Shown here: positions 50,582 to 60,913 of the stretch, piece after piece
Position numbering within the stretch: position 1 is the first letter of the stretch
How the letters are laid out: each line of letters opens with the position of its first letter
Origin: JBFHRE01 sp041746105
GTDB taxonomy: Bacteria; Actinomycetota; Acidimicrobiia; Spongiisociales; ZC4RG35
DNA length: 64,000 nucleotides
Assembly (NCBI GenBank): GCA_041746105.1
Contig: JBGTHP010000032.1
Location: 124,001-188,000 of the forward strand
Direction of reading: 5' to 3'
The notes under the pieces: model-generated
Databases searched by the model: none
What the model saw: only the letters and a program-made list of their open reading frames with translations
What the model was told of the DNA's origin: nothing
Translations under genes and position numbers: made by a program

Positions 50582-51346
50582 ATGCGAACATCCCTCATCC
50601 AGCTGCCTTCCCTTGCGAACAAGGACGAGATCCTGGTTCTCGTCGATGACGCACTTCACCGGGCAGGCGATACGGACCTCGCAGTGCTTCCGGAAGGGGT
50701 GATGCATGACTTCCGCCCCTCCGTAGATCTGGCGTCGGTGGCCGAACCGCTCGATGGGCCTTTTGTGAACGGGTTGGCGCGTATCGCCAGAACTCACGAA
50801 ACGGCTGTGATCGCGGGTATCTGGGAGCCGGCCGGCGAGGGCCGCGTCCACAACACGCTTGTCGCCATCTCTGCTTCCGGCGGCCTCGATGCGGCCTATC
50901 GGAAGATCCATTTGTTCGACTCTTTTGGCTTCTCGGAGTCGGAGCGGGTTACACCAGGGCCGGTCGAACCGACGATCATCGACCTCGCCGGGGTTCGGCT
51001 CGGACTGATGACGTGTTACGACCTGCGGTTTCCCGAACTCGCACGCCGGCTCGTAGAACTAGGGGCCACCGCCTTGGTGGTTCCGGCGGGATGGGTGTCC
51101 GGCCCAAACAAGGTGGACCATTGGAGGACCCTGCTTCGAGCCAGAGCCATCGAAAACACCGTCTACGTCATGGCGGCCTGTTTGTCCCAACCTTGGTACG
51201 TTGGGCATTCCACGATCATCGACCCCATGGGTGTGATCCTCGGTGAACTCGACGAAGAACCCGGAAATCTCTCCGCGGAAATCGAATCGGCTCGGGTCGA
51301 GGAGGTTCGCTCCCTGATCCCCTCGATCAAACACCGGCGAATGTAG
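50582..51346 (+). CDS. Carbon-nitrogen hydrolase (nitrilase superfamily, omega-amidase-like)
   Basis: A 254-residue hydrolase with the Glu-Lys-Cys triad: Glu in LAVLPEGVMH, Lys in YRKIHLFD and Cys in LMTCYDLRFPEL. The YRKIHLFD spacing and full length fit the omega-amidase/Nit2 and deaminated-glutathione-amidase group. The start is ATG 50582; TTG 50579 precedes it. A strong hairpin follows the stop at 51352. It is the last gene of a run beginning with the DNA methyltransferase. Confidence 0.9.
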   Translation: MRTSLIQLPSLANKDEILVLVDDALHRAGDTDLAVLPEGVMHDFRPSVDLASVAEPLDGPFVNGLARIARTHETAVIAGIWEPAGEGRVHNTLVAISASGGLDAAYRKIHLFDSFGFSESERVTPGPVEPTIIDLAGVRLGLMTCYDLRFPELARRLVELGATALVVPAGWVSGPNKVDHWRTLLRARAIENTVYVMAACLSQPWYVGHSTIIDPMGVILGELDEEPGNLSAEIESARVEEVRSLIPSIKHRRM

Positions 51347-51351
51347 ATAGG

Positions 51352-51390
51352 GGAAGGGCTTCGGCGCCCGCCACGAGCGCCGAAGCCCTT
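51352..51390. terminator. Long hairpin terminator between nitrilase and lon
   Basis: A perfect 15-bp stem (51352-51366 and 51376-51390, GAAGGGCTTCGGCGC and its complement) around a 9-base loop, just after the nitrilase stop and 83 bases past the lon stop in the other direction. It serves two convergent transcripts. There is no T-run on either side. The rest of this gap holds nothing else that I can support. Confidence 0.85.
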
Positions 51391-51473
51391 CGACCACGAC
51401 CGATACAAGTGCCCAGGGGCATAGGCGGGCGGTTGGAAAACACCTGTGTCGGTATTCCCCGCGTTCCGTGGTC

Positions 51474-53798
51474 TCAGTTTGTTGTCCGGTCCGAGGATTT
51501 CGGTTCTCCACCAAAGGCCACTTCGAGGACCTCGCCAATGTCGGACGCGATGTGGAAGACCATCTCGCCGCGAATGGCTTCCGGCACATCATCGAGGTCG
51601 TTTTCGTTCCTGAGCGGCAGGATTACTTCGGTCAATCCTGCTCGGTGCGCAGCCAGCACCTTCTGCTTTACGCCGCCGATTGGCAGGACTTTTCCTTGGA
51701 GGGTGACTTCGCCGGTCATACCAAGGTTGGGCTTGACCGTGCGTCCGCTCAACAGCGAGACCAGGGCGGTCAGCATCGTTATTCCGGCGGACGGACCATC
51801 TTTGGGAATCGCCCCTGCCGGGACGTGGACATGGAAATGCCTCTTCAGGGCCTCCTCCGACACTCCGAGTTCTTCACTGTGGGCCTGGACATACGACAGC
51901 GCAATTCTGGCGCTCTCCTTCATGACATCGCCGAGTTGACCCGTCAACGTGAGTCCTTCGCCCGCCATCGCACTGGCCTCGATGAACAGCACATCACCCC
52001 CGGCGCCGGTCACCGCCAGGCCCGTCGCAACTCCGGGGACGTCGGTCCTGTCCTTGGCTTCATCCTTCCAGACCTTCGACTTCCCGAGGTATGTCTTCAC
52101 GTCGTCGGCGCCGATGACAACAGGCAGCTCGATCGCATCTCCACGAGCGATCTCGAGCGCCACCTTTCTGGTCAACTTCCCGAGTTCTCTCTCCAGAGAC
52201 CGGACTCCCGGCTCCCGGGTATAACGATCGACGACAACGCCGAGAGCATCCTCTGACATCTCGATTTCTTCTGGCTCGAGGCCTGATCCCCGAAGCTGGC
52301 GCGGCAGGAGGTGATCTCTCGCTATCTCCACCTTCTCCACGTCGGTGTATCCGTCGATTCGGATGACCTCGGTTCGATCGAGCAGCGGACCGGGGATCGT
52401 CTCGAGCACGTTGGCCGTCGCCACGAACACGACATCGGAGAGGTCGAGATCAACCTCGAGATAATTGTCGCGGAATGTGTGGTTCTGGGCAGGGTCGAGG
52501 ACCTCCAGCAGCGCGGAGGAAGGATCTCCCCTCCAATCATTTCCGACCTTGTCCATCTCATCGAGCAGAAAGACGGGGTTCATGGTCTCGGCCTCCACCA
52601 AGGCCCTGGCGATGCGCCCAGGGCGGGCGCCGACGTAGGTGCGCCGGTGCCCCCGGATCTCGGCTTCGTCACGGATTCCGCCCAATGCCACCCTGACGAA
52701 CTTGCGTCCCAGTGCCTTGGCAACGGACTCACCAAGAGAGGTTTTACCGACGCCAGGAGGTCCTACCAATAGAAGGATCGCCCCATCGCGCCGGCCTTCT
52801 GCGGACAGCCCGCGTTCTTTGCGCAGCTTGCGCACGGCAAGATACTCGACGATTCGCTCCTTGACGTCGTGCAGACCCGTATGGTCGGCGTCGAGAACCG
52901 CCCATGCTTCGAGCAGATCGAGCCGGTCGTCGGACTTGGTGCCCCAGGGAATCTCGAACATCGTGTCAAGCCAGGTTCGAATCCAGGAATGTTCCGGCGA
53001 CTGATCACTCATTCTCTCCAGTCGCTCGATCTCACGCTCTACCGCCTCTTGCACCTTTTCTGGCAACTCAAGTTCGGCGAGCTTGGACCGATACTCGGAC
53101 GCGAGGTCGGAATCGTCTCCAAGTTCCTTCTTGATTGCTTCGAGTTGCTGGCGGAGGATGTAGTCGCGTTGACCTTTGTCGATGCGCTCGGCCGCTTCCT
53201 TGCGAACCTTGTCTCGGAGTTCAAGATCGGCGAGAACCTCACGCATCCATGTCAGCAGCCTCCCCAGACGCTGGCGAATGTCGAGAGTCTCGAGCACTTC
53301 GGCCTTCTGCTCCAGGGAGAGGTCAGGTGAGTACACGGCAAGATCTGCGAGTTGACTCGGGTTCTCCATGCCGAGAATCCGTTCGGCAACGGCGCCGACG
53401 CCACGGTGTTCCATCACCGCCGTCACGACGGCGCGGTATTCGTCGACGAGGGCTTCTAGTTCTGAATCGATTATGTCGACCTCGGGATAGGTTTCCGCCT
53501 CAACCCACAAGGCGCCCTGATCGTCGGTCGACCCAACCCCGACCCTGGCTCTGGCCAGCCCGGAAACAACCACATTGGAGTCATCACCGATTTGTTGGAT
53601 CTCGGCAACCGTCCCGACCGAGGCATACCGACCATCGATCCGCGGCACGAGCAACATCCGACCGCCGGCGGCGTGGGACGCGGCGAGAGCGGCCTTGCCC
53701 TCCTCGGTTTCGATGCGGAGGGTGACAACCATGTGCGGAAAGACGATCCCGTTGCGCAGCGGAAGGACGGGCAACGAGGTGTGAGTGGTGTTTGGCAT
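51474..53798 (-). CDS. lon: ATP-dependent Lon protease
   Basis: A 774-residue complete Lon. The N-terminal substrate domain opens LPVLPLRNGIVFPHM. The AAA+ module has Walker A GPPGVGKTSLGESVAKAL, with FLLDEMDK as Walker B. The protease domain has the Ser in KDGPSAGITM and the Lys in GGVKQKVLAAHRAGL. It degrades damaged and regulatory proteins. ATG 53798 (MPNTTHTSLP) has AGGAG ten bases before; the frame is open further upstream, but that part is not Lon-like. It is divergent from dnaK, with a HAIR-like operator between. Confidence 0.97.
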   Translation of the reverse strand: MPNTTHTSLPVLPLRNGIVFPHMVVTLRIETEEGKAALAASHAAGGRMLLVPRIDGRYASVGTVAEIQQIGDDSNVVVSGLARARVGVGSTDDQGALWVEAETYPEVDIIDSELEALVDEYRAVVTAVMEHRGVGAVAERILGMENPSQLADLAVYSPDLSLEQKAEVLETLDIRQRLGRLLTWMREVLADLELRDKVRKEAAERIDKGQRDYILRQQLEAIKKELGDDSDLASEYRSKLAELELPEKVQEAVEREIERLERMSDQSPEHSWIRTWLDTMFEIPWGTKSDDRLDLLEAWAVLDADHTGLHDVKERIVEYLAVRKLRKERGLSAEGRRDGAILLLVGPPGVGKTSLGESVAKALGRKFVRVALGGIRDEAEIRGHRRTYVGARPGRIARALVEAETMNPVFLLDEMDKVGNDWRGDPSSALLEVLDPAQNHTFRDNYLEVDLDLSDVVFVATANVLETIPGPLLDRTEVIRIDGYTDVEKVEIARDHLLPRQLRGSGLEPEEIEMSEDALGVVVDRYTREPGVRSLERELGKLTRKVALEIARGDAIELPVVIGADDVKTYLGKSKVWKDEAKDRTDVPGVATGLAVTGAGGDVLFIEASAMAGEGLTLTGQLGDVMKESARIALSYVQAHSEELGVSEEALKRHFHVHVPAGAIPKDGPSAGITMLTALVSLLSGRTVKPNLGMTGEVTLQGKVLPIGGVKQKVLAAHRAGLTEVILPLRNENDLDDVPEAIRGEMVFHIASDIGEVLEVAFGGEPKSSDRTTN

Positions 53799-53866
53799 GA
53801 AGTACTTTCTCCTGGAAGTGAGTGGAATAACCGTGGATGACAGATCGTTATTCCCAACGATCACGT

Positions 53867-53891
53867 AAGTTGATATAGAGACACTCAACTT
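53867..53891. promoter_or_regulatory. HAIR-type operator between lon and dnaK
   Basis: An inverted repeat AAGTTGA-N11-TCAACTT in the 148-bp gap between divergent lon and dnaK. Its TTGA-N11-TCAA core has the exact spacing of the HspR-associated inverted repeat (CTTGAGT-N7-ACTCAAG), and the right half matches ACTCAA; the left half is weaker (TTGATA). HspR, encoded at the end of the same operon, would repress both directions. Confidence 0.72.
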
Positions 53892-53946
53892 CTACCATGG
53901 CTACACACTCAGACCAACTTTTGGCTACACGAATGAAGGAGAACCA

Positions 53947-55772
<1,826 letters not shown>

Positions 55773-55776
<4 letters not shown>

Positions 55777-56381
55777 TGGGCGAGAGCCCAACCGATTCGA
55801 CCACCGCAGGCGAACAACCGTTGTCCGAGCCTCAAACCGGACCGCCCGATTTTGTTCAAGCTGACGCTCCAACGGCTGCGGAACTCGGCATCGATCTTCC
55901 GAGCAATCGGGAGCAGGCGATCGAGATCTTGCTGGCGGAAGTCGCTGCCGCTCGTGGGGACGCCACGTCGTACCTCGACGACCTGAGGCGGGTGGCTGCC
56001 GACTTCGACAACTTCCGAAAACGGGCGCTTCGCGACCAACAGGTCACGGTCGAGAGGGCGGCCGAGCGCGTTCTGGTGTCGCTGTTGCCGGTTCTGGACA
56101 GCTTTGATGCCGCACTCAAAGTCGAGCTGGAAACGACCTCGGCCGAAAAACTGATGGAGGGATTGCGGTCCACCCACAATCAACTCATCGATGTCCTCGC
56201 CAAGGAGGGCCTCGAACCGGTTCCCACGTTTGAAGAACCGTTCGACCCCGAGGTCCACGAAGCGGTTATGTCGACCGGCGACGGCTCACGTCTGATCGTG
56301 GCCGATGAACTGCGCCGCGGGTACCGCCTCCGCGGCAAGGTGATCCGGGCAGCGCTGGTTTCGCTCGAGGGACGCGATTGA
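55773..56381 (+). CDS. grpE: Nucleotide exchange factor GrpE
   Basis: A 202-residue co-chaperone that releases ADP from DnaK. After a Thr/Pro-rich N-terminus (about 60 residues), the long helix and head carry LDDLRRVAADFDNFRKRALRDQQ, LLPVLDSFDAAL and FDPEVHEAVMSTGDGSRLIVADELRRGYRLRGKVIRAALV, the GrpE signature. ATG 55773 overlaps the dnaK stop; ATG 55776 directly follows. Three bases separate its stop from dnaJ's ATG region. Confidence 0.95.
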
Positions 56382-56382
56382 A

Positions 56383-57510
56383 ATGAACCGCGACTGGGTG
56401 GACAAAAACTTCTATGAGACCTTGGGGGTGAGCGACACCGCCACCCCCGAGGAAATCAAACGCGCCTACCGAAAACTGGCCCAAAAGTTCCACCCTGACA
56501 CCAACCCAGGTGACACCAAGGCCGAGGATCAATTCAAGCTCGTGAGCGAGGCCTATTCGATTCTGAGCGATGCAGAAAAACGCAAGGAATACGACGAGGT
56601 CCGCCGGTTGGTGGCATCCGGAGGATTCACCGGTTTCGGCAACGGCGGATTCGGCGACGGCGGGTTCAGTCAGACCTTCAGGGTCGAAGACCTTGGCGAC
56701 CTCCTGGGTGGCGGAATCGGAGATCTCTTCGGTTTCGGATCGTCGGCGCGCCGGGGGCGTGGACCCCAACGGGGGCGCGACACGACGGCCCAGATCCATC
56801 TGTCTTTCGACGACGCCGTCCGCGGCGTCACGACCCAGGTGCAAGTGCGGGGAGAGGCGTCATGTGGAGTTTGCGGCGGCAACGGCGCCGAGCCGGGAAC
56901 GAAGTCTCTGTCGTGTCCCACCTGTCGGGGCACCGGCCAGGTCGCACAAAGCCAGGGTATGTTCGCCCTCCCCCAGACATGCCCGCAATGTCGAGGTCGT
57001 GGACGGTTGATCGATTCTCCCTGCTCCAACTGCCGCGGCTCCGGTCGCGAACAACGGACGCGCACCATCAATGTCAAGATTCCAGCCGGGGTCAAGGACA
57101 ATGCCACGATCAAGCTGCCCGGCAAAGGGGAACCGGGGGCCGGAGGCGCGCCGGCGGGGGACCTCCTGGTCAAGGTCGACGTGGCGAGCCATCCGATCTT
57201 TGGGCGTCGCGACAACAACCTGACCGTCACCGTTCCGATCACCTATGCGGAAGCAGCCCTCGGAACCAAACTCGAGGTTCCCACCCTCAACGGCCCGGTC
57301 ACGCTGAAGATACCGGCAGGGACCAACAGCGGCAGGACGTTTCGGGTGCGTGGCAAGGGTGTGCTCCTTGATCGTGGCAAACCCGGCGACCTGCTGGTGA
57401 AGGTCGAGGTCGCCGTCCCTTCGAAGCTCTCCCGCGACGAGAAAAAACTCCTGGAACAACTCGCCGAGTTCGACAACGACGAGCTCAGAGCCCATCTTCG
57501 AGTTGAATGA
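56383..57510 (+). CDS. dnaJ: Co-chaperone DnaJ
   Basis: A 375-residue full DnaJ. The J-domain has FYETLGVSDTATPEEIKRAYR and the HPD motif (KFHPDTNPG). A Gly/Phe-rich stretch (about 85-125) follows. The zinc-binding part has four CxxCxGxG repeats (CGVCGGNG, CPTCRGTG, CPQCRGRG, CSNCRGSG). The C-terminal substrate domains end near residue 365. It stimulates DnaK's ATPase. A shortened spacing to hspR (18 bases) keeps it in the operon. Confidence 0.97.
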   Translation: MNRDWVDKNFYETLGVSDTATPEEIKRAYRKLAQKFHPDTNPGDTKAEDQFKLVSEAYSILSDAEKRKEYDEVRRLVASGGFTGFGNGGFGDGGFSQTFRVEDLGDLLGGGIGDLFGFGSSARRGRGPQRGRDTTAQIHLSFDDAVRGVTTQVQVRGEASCGVCGGNGAEPGTKSLSCPTCRGTGQVAQSQGMFALPQTCPQCRGRGRLIDSPCSNCRGSGREQRTRTINVKIPAGVKDNATIKLPGKGEPGAGGAPAGDLLVKVDVASHPIFGRRDNNLTVTVPITYAEAALGTKLEVPTLNGPVTLKIPAGTNSGRTFRVRGKGVLLDRGKPGDLLVKVEVAVPSKLSRDEKKLLEQLAEFDNDELRAHLRVE

Positions 57511-57528
57511 GATGAGAAAGGCCCGGCG

Positions 57529-57915
57529 ATGAGCAAGAGACAAACCGCAGTGTTCGTGATCTCGGTCGCAGCCGAACTCGCAGGTATGCACCCCCAGACA
57601 TTGCGCATCTACGAGCGCAAGGGACTGATCGAGCCCTACCGCACGCCGGGCGGAACCCGCCGCTACAGCCAGGCCGACCTCGACCGGCTCAATCTCATCC
57701 AGGAACTCACAGAGCAGGGGCTCAACCTGGAGGGCGTGAAGAGGGTGATGGCCCTCCAGAATCGCATCGAACGCCTCGAGGCCCAGGTTGATGTGCTCAA
57801 GGACGAGCTGTCGCGCACCCGCACGGAGGCGCTCAACGCCGTAGCCGCCGCTCATCAGTCTCACCGCCACGAGATCATCCTCCGCTCGCAGATGCTCCCC
57901 GACATAAACCGCTGA
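57529..57915 (+). CDS. hspR: Heat-shock repressor HspR (MerR family)
   Basis: A 128-residue MerR-type regulator. The HTH is FVISVAAELAGMHPQTLRIYERKGLIEPYRTPGGTRRYSQADL, and a long coiled coil (RVMALQNRIERLEAQVDVLKDELSRT) forms the dimer. Being the last gene of the dnaK operon and having the HspR-typical N-terminus, it should bind the HAIR-like site at 53867 and repress lon and its own operon, with DnaK acting as co-repressor in the known systems. Confidence 0.95.
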   Translation: MSKRQTAVFVISVAAELAGMHPQTLRIYERKGLIEPYRTPGGTRRYSQADLDRLNLIQELTEQGLNLEGVKRVMALQNRIERLEAQVDVLKDELSRTRTEALNAVAAAHQSHRHEIILRSQMLPDINR

Positions 57916-58053
57916 CCCGATCCTTAGGCTCTAGACCCCGTATTCGGGGCGAATCGCCGAAAGTTCGAGGCGGACGGGTGCGGCCTCTTGTCGTAACGTT
58001 CGCGAAACCCTTCCCGATCGCACCACACAAGGAAACAAAGGCCACTTCCGACT

Positions 58054-58075
58054 GTTGACACTGGTAGTCGTCAAC
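58054..58075. promoter_or_regulatory. GTTGAC-N10-GTCAAC inverted repeat before the flavodoxin-like gene
   Basis: A perfect 6-10-6 inverted repeat ending ten bases before the ATG at 58086. It could be an operator or a hairpin near the ribosome-binding site (GGAGAAGAAA follows it). The left arm includes TTGACA, a -35-like box. The 57916-58053 part shows only a short CCCCG/CGGGG hairpin near 57941 that may end the dnaK operon. Confidence 0.35.
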
Positions 58076-58085
58076 TGGAGAAGAA

Positions 58086-58832
58086 ATGACCCTGACCGCC
58101 TACCAGGAAGAACTCTGCACCCAGAGCACCTGGGATTTCAGCGACCTGAAGGCCCTGTTCATCAACGGGACGTTGAAGCGTTCGCCCGCGATATCCCACA
58201 CCGAGGGCCTGCTGCAGACTTCGGCCGAAATGATGAGGCGCAATGGAGTAACCGTCGAGTCGATCCGCGCCGTCGACCACCCGATTGCCGGAGGTGTATG
58301 GCCCGATATGACCGAACACGGCTGGGATGAGGACGCCTGGCCCCAGATCTTCGACAAGGTCCTGGCGGCGGACATTCTCGTTCTCGGATCTCCGATCTGG
58401 CTTGGTCAACATTCGTCGGTGACGACGCGAGTGATCGAGCGCCTCTATGGGAACTCGAGCCTCCTAAACGCCAACGGTCAGTATGCCTATTACGGACGGG
58501 CCGCCGGATGTCTCGTCACAGGCAACGAAGACGGGATCAAACACGTGTCTATGAGCTTGTTGTATTCGCTACAACACCTCGGATACACGATCCCACCTCA
58601 GGCAGACGCCGGGTGGATCGGCGAGGCCGGCCCCGGTCCGTCCTACCTCGACCCAGACTCCGGTGGGCCCGACAACGATTTCACCAACCGCAATACCACC
58701 TTCATGACCTGGAATCTGCTTCACACGGCGCGGATGCTCAAAGACGCAGGTGGCATGCCGGCACATGGGAACCAGCGCAGCGCCTGGGATGCCGGGTGCC
58801 GCTTCGACTTCGAGAATCCCGACTACCGCTGA
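58086..58832 (+). CDS. Flavodoxin-like NAD(P)H-dependent oxidoreductase
   Basis: A 248-residue protein of the NADPH-dependent FMN reductase/flavodoxin-like fold. ALFINGTLKRSPAISHTEGLL is the phosphate-binding loop region, ILVLGSPIWLGQHSSVTTRVIERLYG the second flavin loop, and GCLVTGNEDGIKHVSMSLLYSLQHLGYTIPP a third. A long C-terminal tail (DNDFTNRNTTFMTWNLLHTARML) follows. The enzyme probably reduces FMN or quinone-like substrates. It is a single gene with an inverted repeat just upstream. Confidence 0.82.
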   Translation: MTLTAYQEELCTQSTWDFSDLKALFINGTLKRSPAISHTEGLLQTSAEMMRRNGVTVESIRAVDHPIAGGVWPDMTEHGWDEDAWPQIFDKVLAADILVLGSPIWLGQHSSVTTRVIERLYGNSSLLNANGQYAYYGRAAGCLVTGNEDGIKHVSMSLLYSLQHLGYTIPPQADAGWIGEAGPGPSYLDPDSGGPDNDFTNRNTTFMTWNLLHTARMLKDAGGMPAHGNQRSAWDAGCRFDFENPDYR

Positions 58833-58848
58833 CCCGACGATCGAGGCG

Positions 58849-59289
58849 TCAGCGTGACCGGTTGGTGGCGATCGACACGAAGTCGTCGACCTCGTATCGG
58901 CCGATGGCTTCTCCGATCACCTCGAGTGGCAGGTCCTCGACCTTGCGGAAGCGCACACAGCTCTTGCCGACGTCGTACTTCTTCCCGGTAGCGCGATAAC
59001 GCGCCTCGAAATCGCGGCGTGCATCGTCGTCGGTATAGATGGCGGTCAGATACAGCGACATGTGGTTCTTCTGCGACGCGAGGGCTGCATACATCAATGG
59101 CTCGCCGTTGTAGGTGTCTGGCTCGATCGAGAGGGGAACGGAGTAGCTGATCATCCCCCATCTCATCTCCTCCACGATCCCGTTCGGCAACGCCGCCAGC
59201 ACGAAGTCACGGATCTCCGAGAGCGCCTCCCTGCGGTCGTCCGGAAGTTGGTCGAGGTACTCCTCCACCGTTTTTGAGTCTGATCTCAT
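58849..59289 (-). CDS. DUF1801 (YdhG-like) protein
   Basis: A 146-residue protein of the DUF1801 fold, related to the iron-chaperone/frataxin-like YdhG group. The sequence TVEEYLDQLPDDRREALSEIRDFVLAALPNGIVEEMRWGMISYSVP and ASQKNHMSLYLTAIY fits. The function is not established. It is convergent with the flavodoxin-like gene and divergent from the small beta-rich gene at 59339, with 49 bases between starts. Confidence 0.8.
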   Translation of the reverse strand: MRSDSKTVEEYLDQLPDDRREALSEIRDFVLAALPNGIVEEMRWGMISYSVPLSIEPDTYNGEPLMYAALASQKNHMSLYLTAIYTDDDARRDFEARYRATGKKYDVGKSCVRFRKVEDLPLEVIGEAIGRYEVDDFVSIATNRSR

Positions 59290-59338
59290 CTTTTCACCTT
59301 ATCCCAACGCCCGTGTCGGTGACGCTACGCTCCCGGCC

Positions 59339-59617
59339 ATGGCCAGCTATACCGGAAGGGCTCGAGTGCTCGATCGAAGCGGTTCACTCCTTGACGTGGG
59401 CAAGGCCGATCTGGCCGAGTCCGACGCCGACACCGGGGCCTGGTCCGGCACGATCAGAGTGTTTGCCGGCTCGTCTCTGCAATCCAAGAGCCTGACCGTA
59501 TGGGTCGAATTAGAAGACGGGTCCCGATCGCTGGCTCAGATCGGACCGATGATGGGGTCGGCCGAAAAGGACCTAGTCGCCGTCAAGGTCGTCGGAATCG
59601 ACCCCGCTCCGTTCTAA
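59339..59617 (+). CDS. Small hypothetical protein, 92 residues
   Basis: A beta-rich protein (MASYTGRARVLDRSGSLLDVGKADL, ... TVWVELEDGSRSLAQIG) with no signal peptide and no recognised motif. It has alternating hydrophobic strands and Gly/Asp turns, which suggests a small barrel or sandwich. It is convergent with the tryptophan dioxygenase gene, with nine bases between stops. Confidence 0.6.
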   Translation: MASYTGRARVLDRSGSLLDVGKADLAESDADTGAWSGTIRVFAGSSLQSKSLTVWVELEDGSRSLAQIGPMMGSAEKDLVAVKVVGIDPAPF

Positions 59618-59626
59618 GTTCCCAGA

Positions 59627-60415
59627 TCACAGAACAGTCCGGACTGCCCACAGTTCTGGGAAAAAAACAAAATCGAGGGCTGCTTTGAGGTAGCCAAGGC
59701 CGGTTGTGCCACCCGTGCCAGGTTTGTTGCCGATGATCCTGTGGACGGTCTTGTAGTGCTCGAATCGCCACCGACTGAAGGCGTGCTCGAGATCGACCAA
59801 CTTCTCTGCCAATTCGTACAGGTCCCAATGTGTGTCCGGATCTTGATATACGGCCAGCCATGCCGCCTCGACAGCCTCGTCCGTTTCGTGTTGTTCACGC
59901 CACGGCCGATCGACCGGCACCTCAAACCCGCGGCGGCCGAGAAGCAGCACCGCCTCGTCGTAGAGGGACGGGTGGTCGAGGATTTCCTCGAGTCGCTCCC
60001 TGTCCGCGCCTTCGTGAGTTTTCAGATAACGGACATCGCGCCGCCCGAGCATGAATTCGATCGTCCGGTATTGGACAGACTGAAATCCAGACGCCCTGCC
60101 GAAGAGGTGGCGAAATTCGAGGTAATCGGCAGGTGTCATCGTCGCGAGAATCTGCCAACTCTCGATCAGGACATGTTGGGTCCTCGCTACTCGAGCAAGA
60201 CCCTTGAAAGCGGGTCCGAGATCGTCGTGGGCAATGCGTTCCTGAGCCAACTCGAGTTCGTGGATGACGAGCTTGAGCCACAGTTCGGTCGCCTGGTGGA
60301 TGATGAGAAACAGCATCTCGTCGTGCTGACTCGACAGTGGCTCCTGTGCGCTGAGGACTTTGTCCAACCGCAAATAGGTTGCGTAGTCATCGACGATTCG
60401 CTGCATGTGATCCAC
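59627..60415 (-). CDS. kynA: Tryptophan 2,3-dioxygenase
   Basis: A 262-residue haem dioxygenase that opens the tryptophan ring to N-formylkynurenine. SSQHDEMLFLIIHQATELWLKL carries the distal His and the substrate-site residues; RFEHYKTVHRIIGNKPGTGGT carries the haem-ligating His and the TGGT-type loop. YLRLDKVLSAQ is the N-terminal signature. The start is GTG 60415 or ATG 60406. There is no kynureninase or formamidase nearby. It follows the YvlD-like gene by 30 bases, so the two share an operon. Confidence 0.94.
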   Translation of the reverse strand: MDHMQRIVDDYATYLRLDKVLSAQEPLSSQHDEMLFLIIHQATELWLKLVIHELELAQERIAHDDLGPAFKGLARVARTQHVLIESWQILATMTPADYLEFRHLFGRASGFQSVQYRTIEFMLGRRDVRYLKTHEGADRERLEEILDHPSLYDEAVLLLGRRGFEVPVDRPWREQHETDEAVEAAWLAVYQDPDTHWDLYELAEKLVDLEHAFSRWRFEHYKTVHRIIGNKPGTGGTTGLGYLKAALDFVFFPELWAVRTVL

Positions 60416-60445
60416 TCTTGCAGAGGATGCAGCAGACCGCCGTGA

Positions 60446-60796
60446 TCAGTCCTTGTCGCCGAGGACCCGATCAAGCACGGCACTTACGATCGAGATGAGA
60501 AGGGCACCCAGAAAAGCTGCCCAAAACCCGTCGATAGTCAGGTCGGCCATGAGGGCGGCGGTGATGCCAAGCAATGCGGTGTTGATGACGAGAGCGAACA
60601 GACCGAGCGAGAGGATGATGACCGGGAATGTGAAGATCTTGAAGATCGGCTTGAGGAACACGTTGACGAGCCCAAACACCAAGGCGACGAGCAGGATCGA
60701 GATCGCACTGCCGTCTTCGAAATTGATCCCCGGAACCACTTCGGCCGCAACCCACAGGGCCGCGGCATTGATGAGAAGACGGATGATCAGGTTCAC
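60446..60796 (-). CDS. YvlD/phage-holin-4-like membrane protein
   Basis: A 116-residue protein with four hydrophobic helices (LIIRLLINAAALWVAAEVVPG, ISILLVALVFGLVNVFLKPIF, FPVIILSLGLFALVINTALL and AAFLGALLISIVSAVLDRVL). This is the YvlD group, called phage holin 4 superfamily by homology but chromosomal and of unknown role. GTG 60796 (VNLIIRLL) is chosen because sequence before it is not family-like. It is upstream of the tryptophan dioxygenase and divergent from the CoA transferase. Confidence 0.82.
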   Translation of the reverse strand: MNLIIRLLINAAALWVAAEVVPGINFEDGSAISILLVALVFGLVNVFLKPIFKIFTFPVIILSLGLFALVINTALLGITAALMADLTIDGFWAAFLGALLISIVSAVLDRVLGDKD

Positions 60797-60913
60797 CGCG
60801 TTTACCTTAGGCGCTAGACCTGCGAGTTCGTGGAAACGCTCGGCTGCCCGACCGGTCTCGAACTTTCGGCGATTCTCCTCGCATACGGGGCCCACAGCCT
60901 AAGGTTCGCCGCC

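Noticed and set aside
57936..57955. CCCCG-TATT-CGGGG hairpin after hspR as a terminator
   Set aside because: Only a five-base stem without a T-run; too weak to list as a separate feature.
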